A stretch of DNA of 64,000 nucleotides from an uncultured Brachyspira sp. (GCF_944388875.1 NZ_CALXKQ010000004.1:1-64000); one strand, 5' to 3'; positions 48,095 through 56,431 are shown, counted from the stretch's first letter. Program-made: numbers and translations. Notes: generated from the letters alone by a model not told the origin.

Positions 48095-48753
48095 TTAATT
48101 AGAAACTTTCAAAGCCTTATCTATCAAAATCTTAAACCTAAAAACAGCATAATTAAGACCTAACCTCAAATAATCATCTTCATCATAACGGCAATATACA
48201 AATCTTCCGCTTATTATCTGATACCAAGCCTCAAGTATTATCTTATTCCAAAACAAAGAAGCAGTATACAAACTTATAAGACAGTCATTAAAATAACAAA
48301 AGTCATCATATTTAACTTCTTTATTATTAAAAGCATAACTTACAAGATTATCAATTTCTGTCTGCTCTATTATAGAAAAATTAGATAAATTACTCGCTAC
48401 ATAATTCTTCTCTCTAGCAAAAAACTTTTTATCACCTGTGCAAACTCATTAATATCTTTAGTACTCCATTCATCGAGAAGACTTACAGCAAGAGTCCCAT
48501 TTATTCTAACATCAAGCCATTTAAAAATATCATCATCAATAATCTTCTCTTCTTTCTCTCTTACATATTTAATATTTTCATTGAAGCTTGGACGATTAAT
48601 ACTTATAATATCATCGCTTTTAAACTTACTTCCTAAAGTAGAGCGGCTGAATACTTTAACAGGTACAATATTTTCTCCGTCATCTTTATAAACAATTTCT
48701 TCTACAATATATCTATTAAAAAAATCAACGCATTTAAATTCTAACTTTTCCAT
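48095..48753 (-). CDS. tail assembly chaperone GT fusion, made by -1 frameshift
   Basis: Downstream of the G gene an open frame without any usual start codon runs from the slippery site to a TAA at 48095 (107 residues, starting ARE). Its frame is -1 relative to G. A shift at T TTT TTG (48424-48418) joins codon 112 of G to it, giving about 219 residues. This reproduces the G/GT pair found before the tape measure gene in phage lambda and many siphoviruses. The extension ends 41 bases before the tape measure ATG. Confidence 0.75.
48397..48753 (-). CDS. tail assembly chaperone G-like protein
   Basis: The 118-residue acidic protein (start EKLEFKCVDFFNRYIVEE) lies just before the tape measure gene and ends a few codons after the slippery heptamer. 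Position, size and the overlap with a -1 open frame identify it as a tail assembly chaperone, although sequence similarity is not recognisable. AAGGAG precedes the ATG. A 45-bp segment with this binding site is repeated 77 bases upstream. Confidence 0.75.
   Translation of the reverse strand: MEKLEFKCVDFFNRYIVEEIVYKDDGENIVPVKVFSRSTLGSKFKSDDIISINRPSFNENIKYVREKEEKIIDDDIFKWLDVRINGTLAVSLLDEWSTKDINEFAQVIKSFLLERRIM
48418..48424 (-). other. slippery heptamer T TTT TTG for -1 frameshifting
   Basis: In the G frame the codons are AGT TTT TTG. Slipping back one base re-pairs Phe and Leu tRNAs on TTT TTT and continues GCT AGA GAG into an open frame of 107 codons. The site is at 6 codons before the G stop. 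Confidence 0.75.
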
Positions 48754-48756
48754 TTG

Positions 48757-48880
48757 AAATTCTCCTTAATTTTTTCACTGATAGGCTATGACAATTACAT
48801 TGTCATAGGTTCAAAAATATAAGGAGTTTTTTTAAATTCTCCTTAATTTTTTCACTCATAGGCTATGACAATTATATTTT
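48757..48880. repeat. direct repeat and palindrome before the chaperone gene
   Basis: Two 45-bp copies (48757-48801 and 48834-48878), differing at a few bases, each contain the ribosome binding site of the G gene. The first copy forms a perfect 10-bp palindrome with following bases (CTATGACAAT, 48786-48795, and ATTGTCATAG, 48799-48808). Confidence 0.8.
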
Positions 48881-48919
48881 TATACATTCAAAATAATTAT
48901 TAAAAAATTTAAAATAAAA

Positions 48920-48945
48920 AAGCCCTATACAGAAGTATAAGGCTT
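48920..48945 (-). terminator. terminator of the 49790-48965 cassette
   Basis: AAGCCCTATAC (48920-48930) and GTATAAGGCTT (48935-48945) form a stem with one mismatch and a 4-base loop; on the minus strand TTTTTATTTT follows. It lies 20 bases past the stop of the gene at 48965. Confidence 0.85.
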
Positions 48946-48964
48946 ATCAAATATAAATAATTTA

Positions 48965-49228
48965 CTATTTTCTAAACTTTTCAATATCATTCATATCTTT
49001 ATCATTAATATCCAAACGTATTGATGATATACGTAAATTTTGTTCTCTTATTAAATGCTCTCCATTAGTTACCGTAATCTCAAATACAGTCAAACCTTTA
49101 AGTCCATTAGGTCTTTCAAATGAAACATTATATTTTTGTTTATTATTATCTTTCCAATCTTTATAAACAATATATTTATGTTTTGATAAGAAATCTATAA
49201 CTTTATCTGCATCATAAAATAAAGACAT
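48965..49228 (-). CDS. small unknown protein (cassette gene within the phage module)
   Basis: The 87-residue protein begins SLFYDADKVIDFLSKHKY and contains FERPNGLKGLTVFEITVTNG. No known family. It and the gene before it (49254) have a terminator of their own and lie between the tube and chaperone genes, where siphophages have no conserved gene. They are therefore probably an inserted accessory pair (moron). Confidence 0.55.
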   Translation of the reverse strand: MSLFYDADKVIDFLSKHKYIVYKDWKDNNKQKYNVSFERPNGLKGLTVFEITVTNGEHLIREQNLRISSIRLDINDKDMNDIEKFRK

Positions 49229-49253
49229 AATATATAAATCCTTAATAACTATT

Positions 49254-49790
49254 TTATTGAACTTCTTTTAAGTCTATCTCATCAATCTTATATTTAGGTT
49301 CTATTGTAGCATTAACCTGATTAAGTTTATTTCGTATATCCACATATTTTTTTAGAAAATCATTAAAAGTATTTTTATACCTCTCTTCTACTTCATCTAT
49401 TATTTGCTTTTCTAAAGTATTATTTATATCTTTACCAAATTTTGCTAATTCTCCATCTATTTTTCTATAATGTTTCCAATAGTTGTCCATAGCATTAGTG
49501 TCTACACAAATTATGTATTTATCTAAATCATCAGCAGAATTTATATTGTTATCAAAATATTCCAAAATATTTGTAACTAAATTTGTTATAGATGATTTTA
49601 TATCTTCTCCACTATTAAAAAACATAAGTTCCAAACAAACAGCTTCAAATATACCGTCATCAGCTTTATTTACCATAAAATGCAAATGAGGTATATTCCA
49701 TGACTCAGTATTTTTTAAAACAAGCTTACCTATAGCTTTAAAATCTAAATCTGAAACAGAAAGAACTTTTATATTTTCATATTTAGACAT
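49254..49790 (-). CDS. unknown protein (cassette gene within the phage module)
   Basis: The 178-residue protein starts SKYENIKVLSVSDLDFKAIG and has a helical C-terminal half (IDEVEERYKNTFNDFLKKY). It has no recognised family and no tail-protein features. AAGGAG precedes the ATG. It is followed 25 bases later by the gene at 48965; the pair ends at a terminator. Confidence 0.55.
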   Translation of the reverse strand: MSKYENIKVLSVSDLDFKAIGKLVLKNTESWNIPHLHFMVNKADDGIFEAVCLELMFFNSGEDIKSSITNLVTNILEYFDNNINSADDLDKYIICVDTNAMDNYWKHYRKIDGELAKFGKDINNTLEKQIIDEVEERYKNTFNDFLKKYVDIRNKLNQVNATIEPKYKIDEIDLKEVQ

Positions 49791-49853
49791 TATACAATCT
49801 CCTTAAAAAACTTATATAATAGTAGTATATCAAAAAATATTTAAGCTGTCAAA

Positions 49854-51251
49854 TCAAAACAAATCCTCTCTGTCTGTAAATGCTATCAAATAATTACTGT
49901 TCATATCATTTGACTGCTCTGCTGCCTTAAAATTATTTAAAGATATTGAAAGCTCTTTAGGCTCTATTGCTGGAAATGAAGGACTTCCTCCTACATCTGA
50001 ACTTACAAACACAAATGGGTAATCTTTATTTTTAAATCTTGTTTTTGATGATATTATAAATGACTGCCTATTTCCATTTAAAACTCTGTCATAAAAAATC
50101 TCTTTTGACTGAGCATTAAAAACTGCATTGCCTGAAAAACTAAGTGTAAACTTTGAATTTGGAAAGCCGTATCTTTTTGCTGAAATATTAAACTTCTCTT
50201 CTTTAGTCCATTCAAATGATAAAGAAACATCACTTACAGAAGTAGCCTCCGTTCCGTTAATAAAAAGTTTGGTAGGATATTTTGAAGTCTGTGCCATTAC
50301 AACATCTCTTTCTTCTGCTCTCTCTTCATATAAAACCGAATCTTTATCTATTTTTTCTTCATCTAAAGCCCATAATGAAGAACTTATTTCTGTCATAGTC
50401 TTATTTGCAAAATTAAAATTAATAGATTTACTCTCACATCCTATATATTGATTTCCGTCCATATTTTTTGAACTGTCATACAAAGCTATATTATAATACT
50501 GTGCCTCTCCGAATCTTGGGGCTATTATACTTTGATATTTTGGATATTTCTTTTTACTCTCTTCTGTAAATACCCCACTCTCTATAAGACCCACTCTTTT
50601 AAAACTAAGTAAATATTCTGTTTTGTTATTTTCTGTATTATACTCTTTTAATTCATCTATTATATTAGTAAAATCAATATCATCTTCTTCGCTTCCTGTT
50701 ATTAAAAATGCTTTTATATTTGTTATTTTATTTAAAGCATTAATCAAATCTTTCTGCTTCATAGAAGTATAAATATCAATAAAATTACTGCTGTAGCCAT
50801 CATCTTCTTCTATTATAATTTCAAGCATATTAATACTTTCATCTTCTGAAGACTTATTAAATCTAACAGCAAAATTATTAAAAGAGTTAATACATAGTAA
50901 ATTGCCAGATGTTTCTTTTGTATGCACATTAGCCCATATTAAGCTCGCATAATATGCATTAGAATTAGGAAAAGCCCCGTAGGAAATATCTCCTGCATAA
51001 GTGGTAGCTCCTGCATAACTTTCAGAAGAAGGAGAGCCTATATACTCCTTACTCATTGATTCTGTAGTTGGAGTAAGCCCAACTTGAGAAGGATATATTA
51101 AATATTTTCCTTTAACATCATCAGAAGAGAAATCTATTTTTTCATCTCTATTTTTTGTTTTTGCTATTCTTACTTTATAACTAGAACCGCTTACAACTTT
51201 TAAGCCGTCCTCATCATTCATTAAATTACCTTTTAAATCAAAAATGCTCAT
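49854..51251 (-). CDS. major tail tube protein
   Basis: The 465-residue protein (about 52 kDa) has two similar beta-rich halves. The first has YPSQVGLTPTTESMSKEYIG and GATTYAGDISYGAFPNS, a pattern of siphophage tube proteins with a TTES/AG-x-I motif. The second has VSLSFEWTKEEKFNISAKR and SFSGNAVFNAQSKEIFYDR. There is no sheath-like subtilisin or ATP motif. Position between the tail terminator and the chaperones supports the tube call. The size is close to that of Hvp53, which I recall as a structural protein of VSH-1. Confidence 0.7.
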   Translation of the reverse strand: MSIFDLKGNLMNDEDGLKVVSGSSYKVRIAKTKNRDEKIDFSSDDVKGKYLIYPSQVGLTPTTESMSKEYIGSPSSESYAGATTYAGDISYGAFPNSNAYYASLIWANVHTKETSGNLLCINSFNNFAVRFNKSSEDESINMLEIIIEEDDGYSSNFIDIYTSMKQKDLINALNKITNIKAFLITGSEEDDIDFTNIIDELKEYNTENNKTEYLLSFKRVGLIESGVFTEESKKKYPKYQSIIAPRFGEAQYYNIALYDSSKNMDGNQYIGCESKSINFNFANKTMTEISSSLWALDEEKIDKDSVLYEERAEERDVVMAQTSKYPTKLFINGTEATSVSDVSLSFEWTKEEKFNISAKRYGFPNSKFTLSFSGNAVFNAQSKEIFYDRVLNGNRQSFIISSKTRFKNKDYPFVFVSSDVGGSPSFPAIEPKELSISLNNFKAAEQSNDMNSNYLIAFTDREDLF

Positions 51252-51294
51252 TATTATACACTCACAATTTTAAAAATCATTTTACGCAAAAAAT

Positions 51295-51440
51295 ATTTTA
51301 TACATTCCCGCCCACCCGCCCCAAAATCTTATCTACGCAAAATGTATAAATTAACACGCGTTAAACTTAGCCCATACAATATAAATAAAATAATAATTCT
51401 AATACCATCTATATATAAAATTCCGTTCAACGCGTGGATA
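51295..51440. repeat. divergent GC-rich repeat between tube and PEGA genes
   Basis: CCCGCCCACCCGCCCC is followed by AACACGCGTT and, near 51430, AACGCGTGG. The layout (GC-rich block, then an inverted pair around ACGCGT) recalls the dispersed family but the core differs (CGCGT instead of CGTGCG). It may be a related element or a separate one. Confidence 0.6.
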
Positions 51441-51459
51441 AAAAATTTTATTAATAATA

Positions 51460-51732
51460 TTAAATGCTTTCCAAAACTACATTCTCTAAAACATCGCTGT
51501 TATTAACTGTTATGCTTCCCTCTTTTGTAGTATAGCCTTCAAGACTAACCTGATAATTTATCACTTCAGCATTTTTATAAGCACCGAAATATTTTTCTTC
51601 TTCATTCATTATTATTTTGGCATTCTCCGGAGAAGAAGTGATTTTTACTTTATAAAGTTTATCTCTATTTTGAACATAATCATAAACTTTTTTATTAAAT
51701 GAATTATTAATTAAATTAGTAAAGAACTTCAT
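51460..51732 (-). CDS. PEGA domain protein in the tail module
   Basis: The 90-residue protein carries a PEGA-like beta-sandwich: YKVKITSSPENAKIIMNEE, INYQVSLEGYTTKEGSI. PEGA domains are common in surface proteins and rare in phage cores. Its start overlaps the previous gene by 17 bases, so it belongs to the tail operon. It may serve as a tail-tube or adhesion extension. Confidence 0.65.
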   Translation of the reverse strand: MKFFTNLINNSFNKKVYDYVQNRDKLYKVKITSSPENAKIIMNEEEKYFGAYKNAEVINYQVSLEGYTTKEGSITVNNSDVLENVVLESI

Positions 51733-52273
51733 TTAAATAACTCCCTGTCATAATCTTAAAATTAATATCAAGAGAAAAATTAACGCCCCTTATAGACGAA
51801 AAATCATTAAACTGTCTTTTGCTGTTTTCACTGTCAAATGAAGGAGCTTCCCACTTAATTATAGGAGATAATGCTATACGCTCGCCCTCATCATTGAGTT
51901 TTGATATCCAATAACGTGCCGCCTGATTGAGTGCCAAAGGTATAATATTATAAGCTAAAAATGATTCTCCAGCTTTAAGCTCTTTATATACTGTTGCTTT
52001 TAAACATATATCATCAGCAAAACCTGCAGAGTCCCCTATATATGAATTGCTTCCCCTGCTCTCGCCTTCTGCTATTGAAGCCCAAAGGAATGATTTGCTC
52101 ATAGAACTCAAAGCTCCTAAACTAAAATATTCTATTTTTAATTTATCATCTAAAAGTTTATTTAATTGATTATCGCCTTCAACTTTATTTCCTGATAAAT
52201 CAATATATTCATCAGCCATAAAGTTCATAAAATTATCTAAAACATATATAACGCTGTTTTTAAAATGTATCAT
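51716..52273 (-). CDS. putative tail terminator protein
   Basis: The 185-residue protein (start IHFKNSVIYVLDNFMNFM) lies between the head-tail connector and the tube, the usual place of the tail terminator. A segment AYNIIPLALNQAARYWISK and the end SLDINFKIMTG fit a beta-rich tail completion protein, but similarity is not decisive. It overlaps the PEGA gene. Confidence 0.55.
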   Translation of the reverse strand: MIHFKNSVIYVLDNFMNFMADEYIDLSGNKVEGDNQLNKLLDDKLKIEYFSLGALSSMSKSFLWASIAEGESRGSNSYIGDSAGFADDICLKATVYKELKAGESFLAYNIIPLALNQAARYWISKLNDEGERIALSPIIKWEAPSFDSENSKRQFNDFSSIRGVNFSLDINFKIMTGSYLNEVLY

Positions 52274-52313
52274 AATAAACCTTTTGATTTTTTTATTTAT
52301 TTTTTAGTACGAT

Positions 52314-52697
52314 TTAAGGCTTTTTTATATCACCTTCTAAACGCACACTCTCATAACTATTTTCACCAACTACAATGCTTGATAAATCTTTTATAGCAAG
52401 TTCTTTTAATCTAAGACTTTCTGTACGAATAAAGTTTATCAAATCGCTGTTTGAAACAAAATTTACAGTTAAAAGCCTTGCCGCCTCATAGCATATATAA
52501 TTTTTTATAGATATATACGGAAGTCCGTTTTCTTCTGTAGGCTCTGTATAATTCATATTCAAAATCATTCTTCTAAACTGAATAGTATAACTTTTAAGCT
52601 GTTCTTCTAAAAAGTCTGTATCAATATCATCATAGTTAAACATTTTAAATATGCTTTTAAAATAATTTATATCAGGCTCGTAAATATATTCCTGCAT
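52314..52697 (-). CDS. putative head-tail connector protein
   Basis: The 127-residue mostly helical protein (start QEYIYEPDINYFKSIFK; SYTIQFRRMILNMNY; YICYEAARLLTVNF) is of the size and helical content of phage adaptor proteins (gp6/DUF1320 type). It lies between the capsid and terminator genes, as expected. Function is assigned by position. Confidence 0.55.
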   Translation of the reverse strand: MQEYIYEPDINYFKSIFKMFNYDDIDTDFLEEQLKSYTIQFRRMILNMNYTEPTEENGLPYISIKNYICYEAARLLTVNFVSNSDLINFIRTESLRLKELAIKDLSSIVVGENSYESVRLEGDIKKP

Positions 52698-52766
52698 ATT
52701 AATTTCCTTTTTTAGTTTTAATGTACTGCCTAAAAATATAATTTAAGACAGCACATAAAAAATAAA

Positions 52767-53063
52767 TTAAGCCTCAAGCTCTTTTATCTTTTCTTTTAAC
52801 TTTTTATTCTCTTCTTTAAGATAATTGATAACATCATCAGGCTTCATCTTCTCTCTTATAAGCTCCTCTGCTTCATTTTTACTTATAATCAAAAATGAAT
52901 CGCTTAAAGATATATTTAAATCGCTTTCAACTATTACCTTGCATCTTCTTTCATGCACATCTCTAAAGAAATATCCCACTCTTGATACCACATAATCATT
53001 AGCTTTTATTTCTTTATTAGTAATACTATTTTCTAAAAAAAATAATAAAGATTTCTTTGACAT
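52767..53063 (-). CDS. small coiled-coil protein of the head module
   Basis: The 98-residue protein has a beta-rich start (SKKSLLFFLENSITNKEIK; VVSRVGYFFRDVHERRCKVI) and a C-terminal coiled coil (KEENKKLKEKIKELE). It probably forms part of the head or connector. No family recognised. Confidence 0.55.
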   Translation of the reverse strand: MSKKSLLFFLENSITNKEIKANDYVVSRVGYFFRDVHERRCKVIVESDLNISLSDSFLIISKNEAEELIREKMKPDDVINYLKEENKKLKEKIKELEA

Positions 53064-53109
53064 AACGCCTCTTTTTATTTATTAATTATATGAATATTAA
53101 ATTTTGGAT

Positions 53110-53185
53110 TTGTGGGGACTAGCCCCCACACCCCCAGTTCTTTTATTGGTATAAAAGAACCAAAAGAACTGCATTTGACAAAGTC
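53110..53185. repeat. GC-rich inverted repeat after the capsid gene
   Basis: GTGGGG/CCCCAC forms a short hairpin around ACTAG, followed by CCCCCAGTTCTTTT and, after 17 bases, AAAAGAACT. It is GC-rich against an AT-rich background and lies in the 224-base gap before the capsid gene. It may be a dispersed element. Confidence 0.6.
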
Positions 53186-53286
53186 CGCACCGCTGTGAGT
53201 CCCTTTGGAAAGGAGCAGTTTAAATTTCAGGTATTACTATAATTAATACATATATTTAAAATATAAATTTCTAGAAATTAATTATA

Positions 53287-54330
53287 TTAAGACAAGCTCA
53301 AGTCTATTTTACAGAAGCCGTAAGGGTTGGAAGCTACTGTGCATCTCTTTGTTCTTGTTCTCCACAAATTATTGCCTAATATATCAACTTCTCTTATATC
53401 ATGATTTAAATATACCACCTCTTTTATTGAAGCCATATCAAGTATATTAGATGAAGTTGTAAACATATAAATTGATGAGCCTGTCCATATATCTGTAAGA
53501 TTTTCTAACTGATATATTTGATCCACTTCATGATCATCTGCAACTCTAAATGCTGTACCTACAACTGTTATTCCGCTTGTTACAGCATTAAAAATATCTG
53601 GTCTGAATGCTTTATATTTTCCGTTAGCATCATTTCCAATCATTGATATATAATTAGAAAATAATCTGAATAAACCTTGAAGTTTAATATATACATCTAT
53701 TGGAATAACTATATAAAGTTTCTGTCCGTTATTTTGAAGCTCCATTCTGTCATTAAAGAGATTTCCTCCAACAGCATAATTTAAATATTTAGCCAAATCT
53801 ATAAATGAAGAAAAGAAATTATCAATATCAGCCTCTGTCCAAGTGCTTATAGGTTTTGCAGTTAAATCAACAGTGTTTGTACTTCCGTAAAGACTAGCAT
53901 CTGTAACTTTTGCAGCTAGGTTTCTTTCTCTTAAAAGCCCTAGTCTTGATACAAGTTTCTGAGCTATATAATTTAAAATCTCTTCACCTGCTTTTTTCTC
54001 ATCTCTTGAATAAAGTTCATTAATCTCTTCTATTCTGTTAATATCTATTCCGATATAATATTCTTCAGGCTCCATTTTAAAAACTCTAGCCTCATGTTTA
54101 GGATACTCATTGAAAATATTTAAATCTCCTAAAGAAGTACCGCCGTACATGTTTTTGAGATTAAATGCGGTATTGTCTAAATCGCCTCCTATAGCTCCCT
54201 GAGAAACACCTACAAAAATCTCTGGTATATATTTGCTCACAAAATTAGTCTGCCCCATATATCTAGGCATTTCTTTATTGATTATTGGAAAAAGTTTATT
54301 TTGTATATTTTGTAAATTAGGTATGCTCAT
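53287..54330 (-). CDS. major capsid protein
   Basis: The start at 54330 follows GGAG by 9 bases; an ATG 45 bases upstream has no binding site. The product has 347 residues (about 39 kDa). It has IQNKLFPIINKEMPRYMGQ and SQGAIGGDLDNTAFN at the N-terminal region, the E-loop-like LEYPKHEARVFKMEPEEYYIGIDINRIEEIN (pieces), and the end LYNHD-like VVYLNHDIREVDILGNN with RTRTKRCTVASNPYGF, the HK97-type capsid pattern of Mu gpT-like and related proteins. The size is near that of Hvp38, the VSH-1 head protein as I recall it. Confidence 0.8.
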   Translation of the reverse strand: MSIPNLQNIQNKLFPIINKEMPRYMGQTNFVSKYIPEIFVGVSQGAIGGDLDNTAFNLKNMYGGTSLGDLNIFNEYPKHEARVFKMEPEEYYIGIDINRIEEINELYSRDEKKAGEEILNYIAQKLVSRLGLLRERNLAAKVTDASLYGSTNTVDLTAKPISTWTEADIDNFFSSFIDLAKYLNYAVGGNLFNDRMELQNNGQKLYIVIPIDVYIKLQGLFRLFSNYISMIGNDANGKYKAFRPDIFNAVTSGITVVGTAFRVADDHEVDQIYQLENLTDIWTGSSIYMFTTSSNILDMASIKEVVYLNHDIREVDILGNNLWRTRTKRCTVASNPYGFCKIDLSLS

Positions 54331-54433
54331 CTTGATTAACTCCGTTGTAAGTTGAAAGAATAAATAGACATTCATAAAGATATATAAAAATTATTTTATA
54401 ATTAAATAATTATATCTTATAATTTTTTATATC

Positions 54434-54500
54434 TTTATGAATATATTATCAACTTTTTTGACGCACAAAAAAGTTGCAAAAAACGCAAATAATATAGTCT
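54434..54500. repeat. small repeat with hairpin (prophage copy 1)
   Basis: ATCAACTTTTTTGACGCAC followed by AAAAAAGTTGCAAAAAACGC. AACTTTTT and AAAAAGTT can pair. Similar copies are at 54967-55022 and 56236-56318. Confidence 0.7.
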
Positions 54501-54570
54501 AATATTTTGACAATATATATTAGAATAGGATAATAACTAAAAATACCAACTTTTTACTATATAATATACA

Positions 54571-54939
54571 TCATACAGATTTCAAAAGTATCTCTGCATA
54601 ATTGCTCCCGCCTCTTATAACTACTCCTACTCCATGACCATCTAATGATTTTTTGAATCCTTTATCTGATGCCGTTACAATATCACCTGCAACAACACTT
54701 TCTGCTACAACTGCATTTACTATTCCGTCATAGCAAACCGATATTGTATTTGCCTTTAATCCAAACTCCTGATAGGAAAAAGCCTCTTCCAAAGCAACGC
54801 CTACAAATACACTTCCATCACTGTAGAGTGAGAAAACGCCTTTTCCATTATCATTTTTTATTGTTACAGGAAAACCTTTTTTAGGTAAATTAGCTTCATC
54901 ACTATGAATACCAGCTTTTATTATAGAACCTTGTGCCAC
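54571..54939 (-). CDS. capsid decoration protein (DUF2190-like)
   Basis: The 122-residue protein has the short beta-rich repeats of the head decoration family: GIHSDEANLPKKGFPVTI, SDGSVFVGVALEEAFSYQ, NAVVAESVVAGDIVTASD and GVGVVIRGGSNYAEILLKS. Such proteins cap the capsid after expansion. It lies between the protease/scaffold and the capsid gene, as expected. Confidence 0.7.
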   Translation of the reverse strand: MAQGSIIKAGIHSDEANLPKKGFPVTIKNDNGKGVFSLYSDGSVFVGVALEEAFSYQEFGLKANTISVCYDGIVNAVVAESVVAGDIVTASDKGFKKSLDGHGVGVVIRGGSNYAEILLKSV

Positions 54940-54966
54940 TATGAAACTCCGTATTATATAAAAAAT

Positions 54967-55022
54967 TAAATTTGTTCAACTTTTTCCCGCCGCAAAAAGT
55001 TGCAAAAAATGCAAGTAAAAAA
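54967..55022. repeat. small repeat with hairpin (prophage copy 2)
   Basis: TTCAACTTTTTCCCGCCGC then AAAAAGTTGCAAAAAATGC. Same arrangement as at 54434. Confidence 0.65.
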
Positions 55023-55129
55023 CATACTAACTTTATTTTTATATATGAAGTAAAAATGCAATATCTTACGACAGTCAAATTGAAAATATAAATTTATTGT
55101 TACAAACTTAAAACTATTTAACATAAATA

Positions 55130-55648
55130 TTATTTAAATAGTTTTGCTATCTCGCTGTATTTGTTTTCTTCGCTTAATGCTGATAAATTAATCTTCTCTG
55201 TGCCTCCTACTCCTATAGGTACTAAATCATTTCTAACTATTGACATTATCTCTTCTTTGCTTAGTCCAGCTTTAAAAAGTTTTCTTGCCTTTAAGTATGT
55301 AGAGCTTTCTGATTTTGAAGAGCATCTTACAGCATTCTGACTTTCTGCATATTCATTGCACCAATCTCCGTAAGTTATAGCTGAAAGATTTAATTCTTTA
55401 TTATTTGCAGTATTATTAGATAAGTTAGATAAATTATTTAATTCTTTATTGTAGTCTTTGTTATTTTCTCTACTTTCTTTATTGTCTTTTAAATTGTCTT
55501 CTCTCAATTTTTCTGCCACAATACCAATAATAATATTTTGAATCTCTTCATCATTTTTAAATAAATAAACAAACTCTTCTCTAGCTTGCTTTTCTATTTC
55601 TTTCTCTTCACTTAATAATTTTTCTAATACACTTTTTAATTTTTTCAT
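55130..55648 (-). CDS. nested scaffold protein from an internal start
   Basis: An in-frame ATG at 55648 lies 5 bases after GGAGG, a stronger site than that of the full-length gene. It would yield 172 residues, the coiled-coil scaffold alone. In Mu (I/Z) and lambda (C/Nu3) the scaffold is made in this way from the protease gene. Confidence 0.75.
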   Translation of the reverse strand: MKKLKSVLEKLLSEEKEIEKQAREEFVYLFKNDEEIQNIIIGIVAEKLREDNLKDNKESRENNKDYNKELNNLSNLSNNTANNKELNLSAITYGDWCNEYAESQNAVRCSSKSESSTYLKARKLFKAGLSKEEIMSIVRNDLVPIGVGGTEKINLSALSEENKYSEIAKLFK

Positions 55649-56116
55649 GTATCCTCCGTTAATATTATCTTCACTGTTTATAATGGCACTAGCACAAAGT
55701 AAATCTACATTACGGCTTGCAGGATATTCCACTGCAGCAACAGCTTTTATCCCGCAATTCTCCCAATAAATAAAATCTTCATCTTCATAAGATTTTTTAC
55801 CCACCATCTCAATAGAAGGATAAAAAGATTTCTTATCTGTTATACTATCATCAAACCATTCTATAACAGCATAAAGTCCTATAGCCTCATTATCTTTTTC
55901 TAAACCCACAACCTTTCCAATAGCCTCTCTTTCTTCATCTTCTTTATGCCCCTTATAAACAAATATTTCTATATTGCTTTTTTCAAATGAGTTTATAAGC
56001 TCATCAATATTTTTTTCTGTAATTTTATTAGTTTTAGTTTCAGCAAAAGTATTTTTTGAAAGCGGTATATACTGCTTGAAACTATCTCCTAAAATTTTGT
56101 ATTTCTTTTTAATCAT
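55130..56116 (-). CDS. prohead protease and scaffold (Mu I-like)
   Basis: The 328-residue protein starts with a protease-like domain (about residues 1-150): SFKQYIPLSKNTFAE, NIEIFVYKGHKEDEEREAIG, AVIEWFDDSITDKKSFYPS and AVAAVEYPASRN, as in Mu I/phage prohead proteases. The C-terminal region is a charged coiled coil (EKLLSEEKEIEKQAREEF) with Asn/Leu-rich repeats, as in scaffold proteins. AAGGAG precedes the ATG at 56116. The scaffold part also has an internal start (55648). Confidence 0.8.
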   Translation of the reverse strand: MIKKKYKILGDSFKQYIPLSKNTFAETKTNKITEKNIDELINSFEKSNIEIFVYKGHKEDEEREAIGKVVGLEKDNEAIGLYAVIEWFDDSITDKKSFYPSIEMVGKKSYEDEDFIYWENCGIKAVAAVEYPASRNVDLLCASAIINSEDNINGGYMKKLKSVLEKLLSEEKEIEKQAREEFVYLFKNDEEIQNIIIGIVAEKLREDNLKDNKESRENNKDYNKELNNLSNLSNNTANNKELNLSAITYGDWCNEYAESQNAVRCSSKSESSTYLKARKLFKAGLSKEEIMSIVRNDLVPIGVGGTEKINLSALSEENKYSEIAKLFK

Positions 56117-56235
56117 TTTATCTCCTTAAATTATAAATATTAATCTATGTTGAAATGATTTTTTATTATCTATATATATAGCAAAAAATATTAGTGATTA
56201 TAAGTCATATTTATTTTGTCAATTTTTATATTTTT

Positions 56236-56318
56236 ATAAATCTATTATCAACTTTTTTGCCGCACAACGCCAAAGTTTTTATCTTTCAGATACGCTTCGC
56301 GAAAAACGCAAGTACTAT
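56236..56318. repeat. small repeat with hairpin (prophage copy 3, with insertion)
   Basis: ATCAACTTTTTTGCCGCAC followed by an altered stretch with CGCTTCGCGAAAAACGCAAG. It is the third copy of the family at 54434 and 54967, in the gap between the protease and the metallopeptidase. AATAAAAAAGGCTT (about 56428-56440) starts the terminator below. Confidence 0.6.
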
Positions 56319-56431
56319 TTTTAAATATATTATTTCTGATAATATTATAATTAAACATTATCTGTTTAGTCTATTTATTATTCCTATATCTATGTCAAAA
56401 AATATAAGTGATTATAAGTTCATCAAAATAA

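Noticed and set aside
49854-51251. Tail sheath protein of a contractile tail
   Set aside because: I saw no sheath-type motif, and G/GT chaperones plus a short tape measure without baseplate genes point to a siphovirus-type tube.
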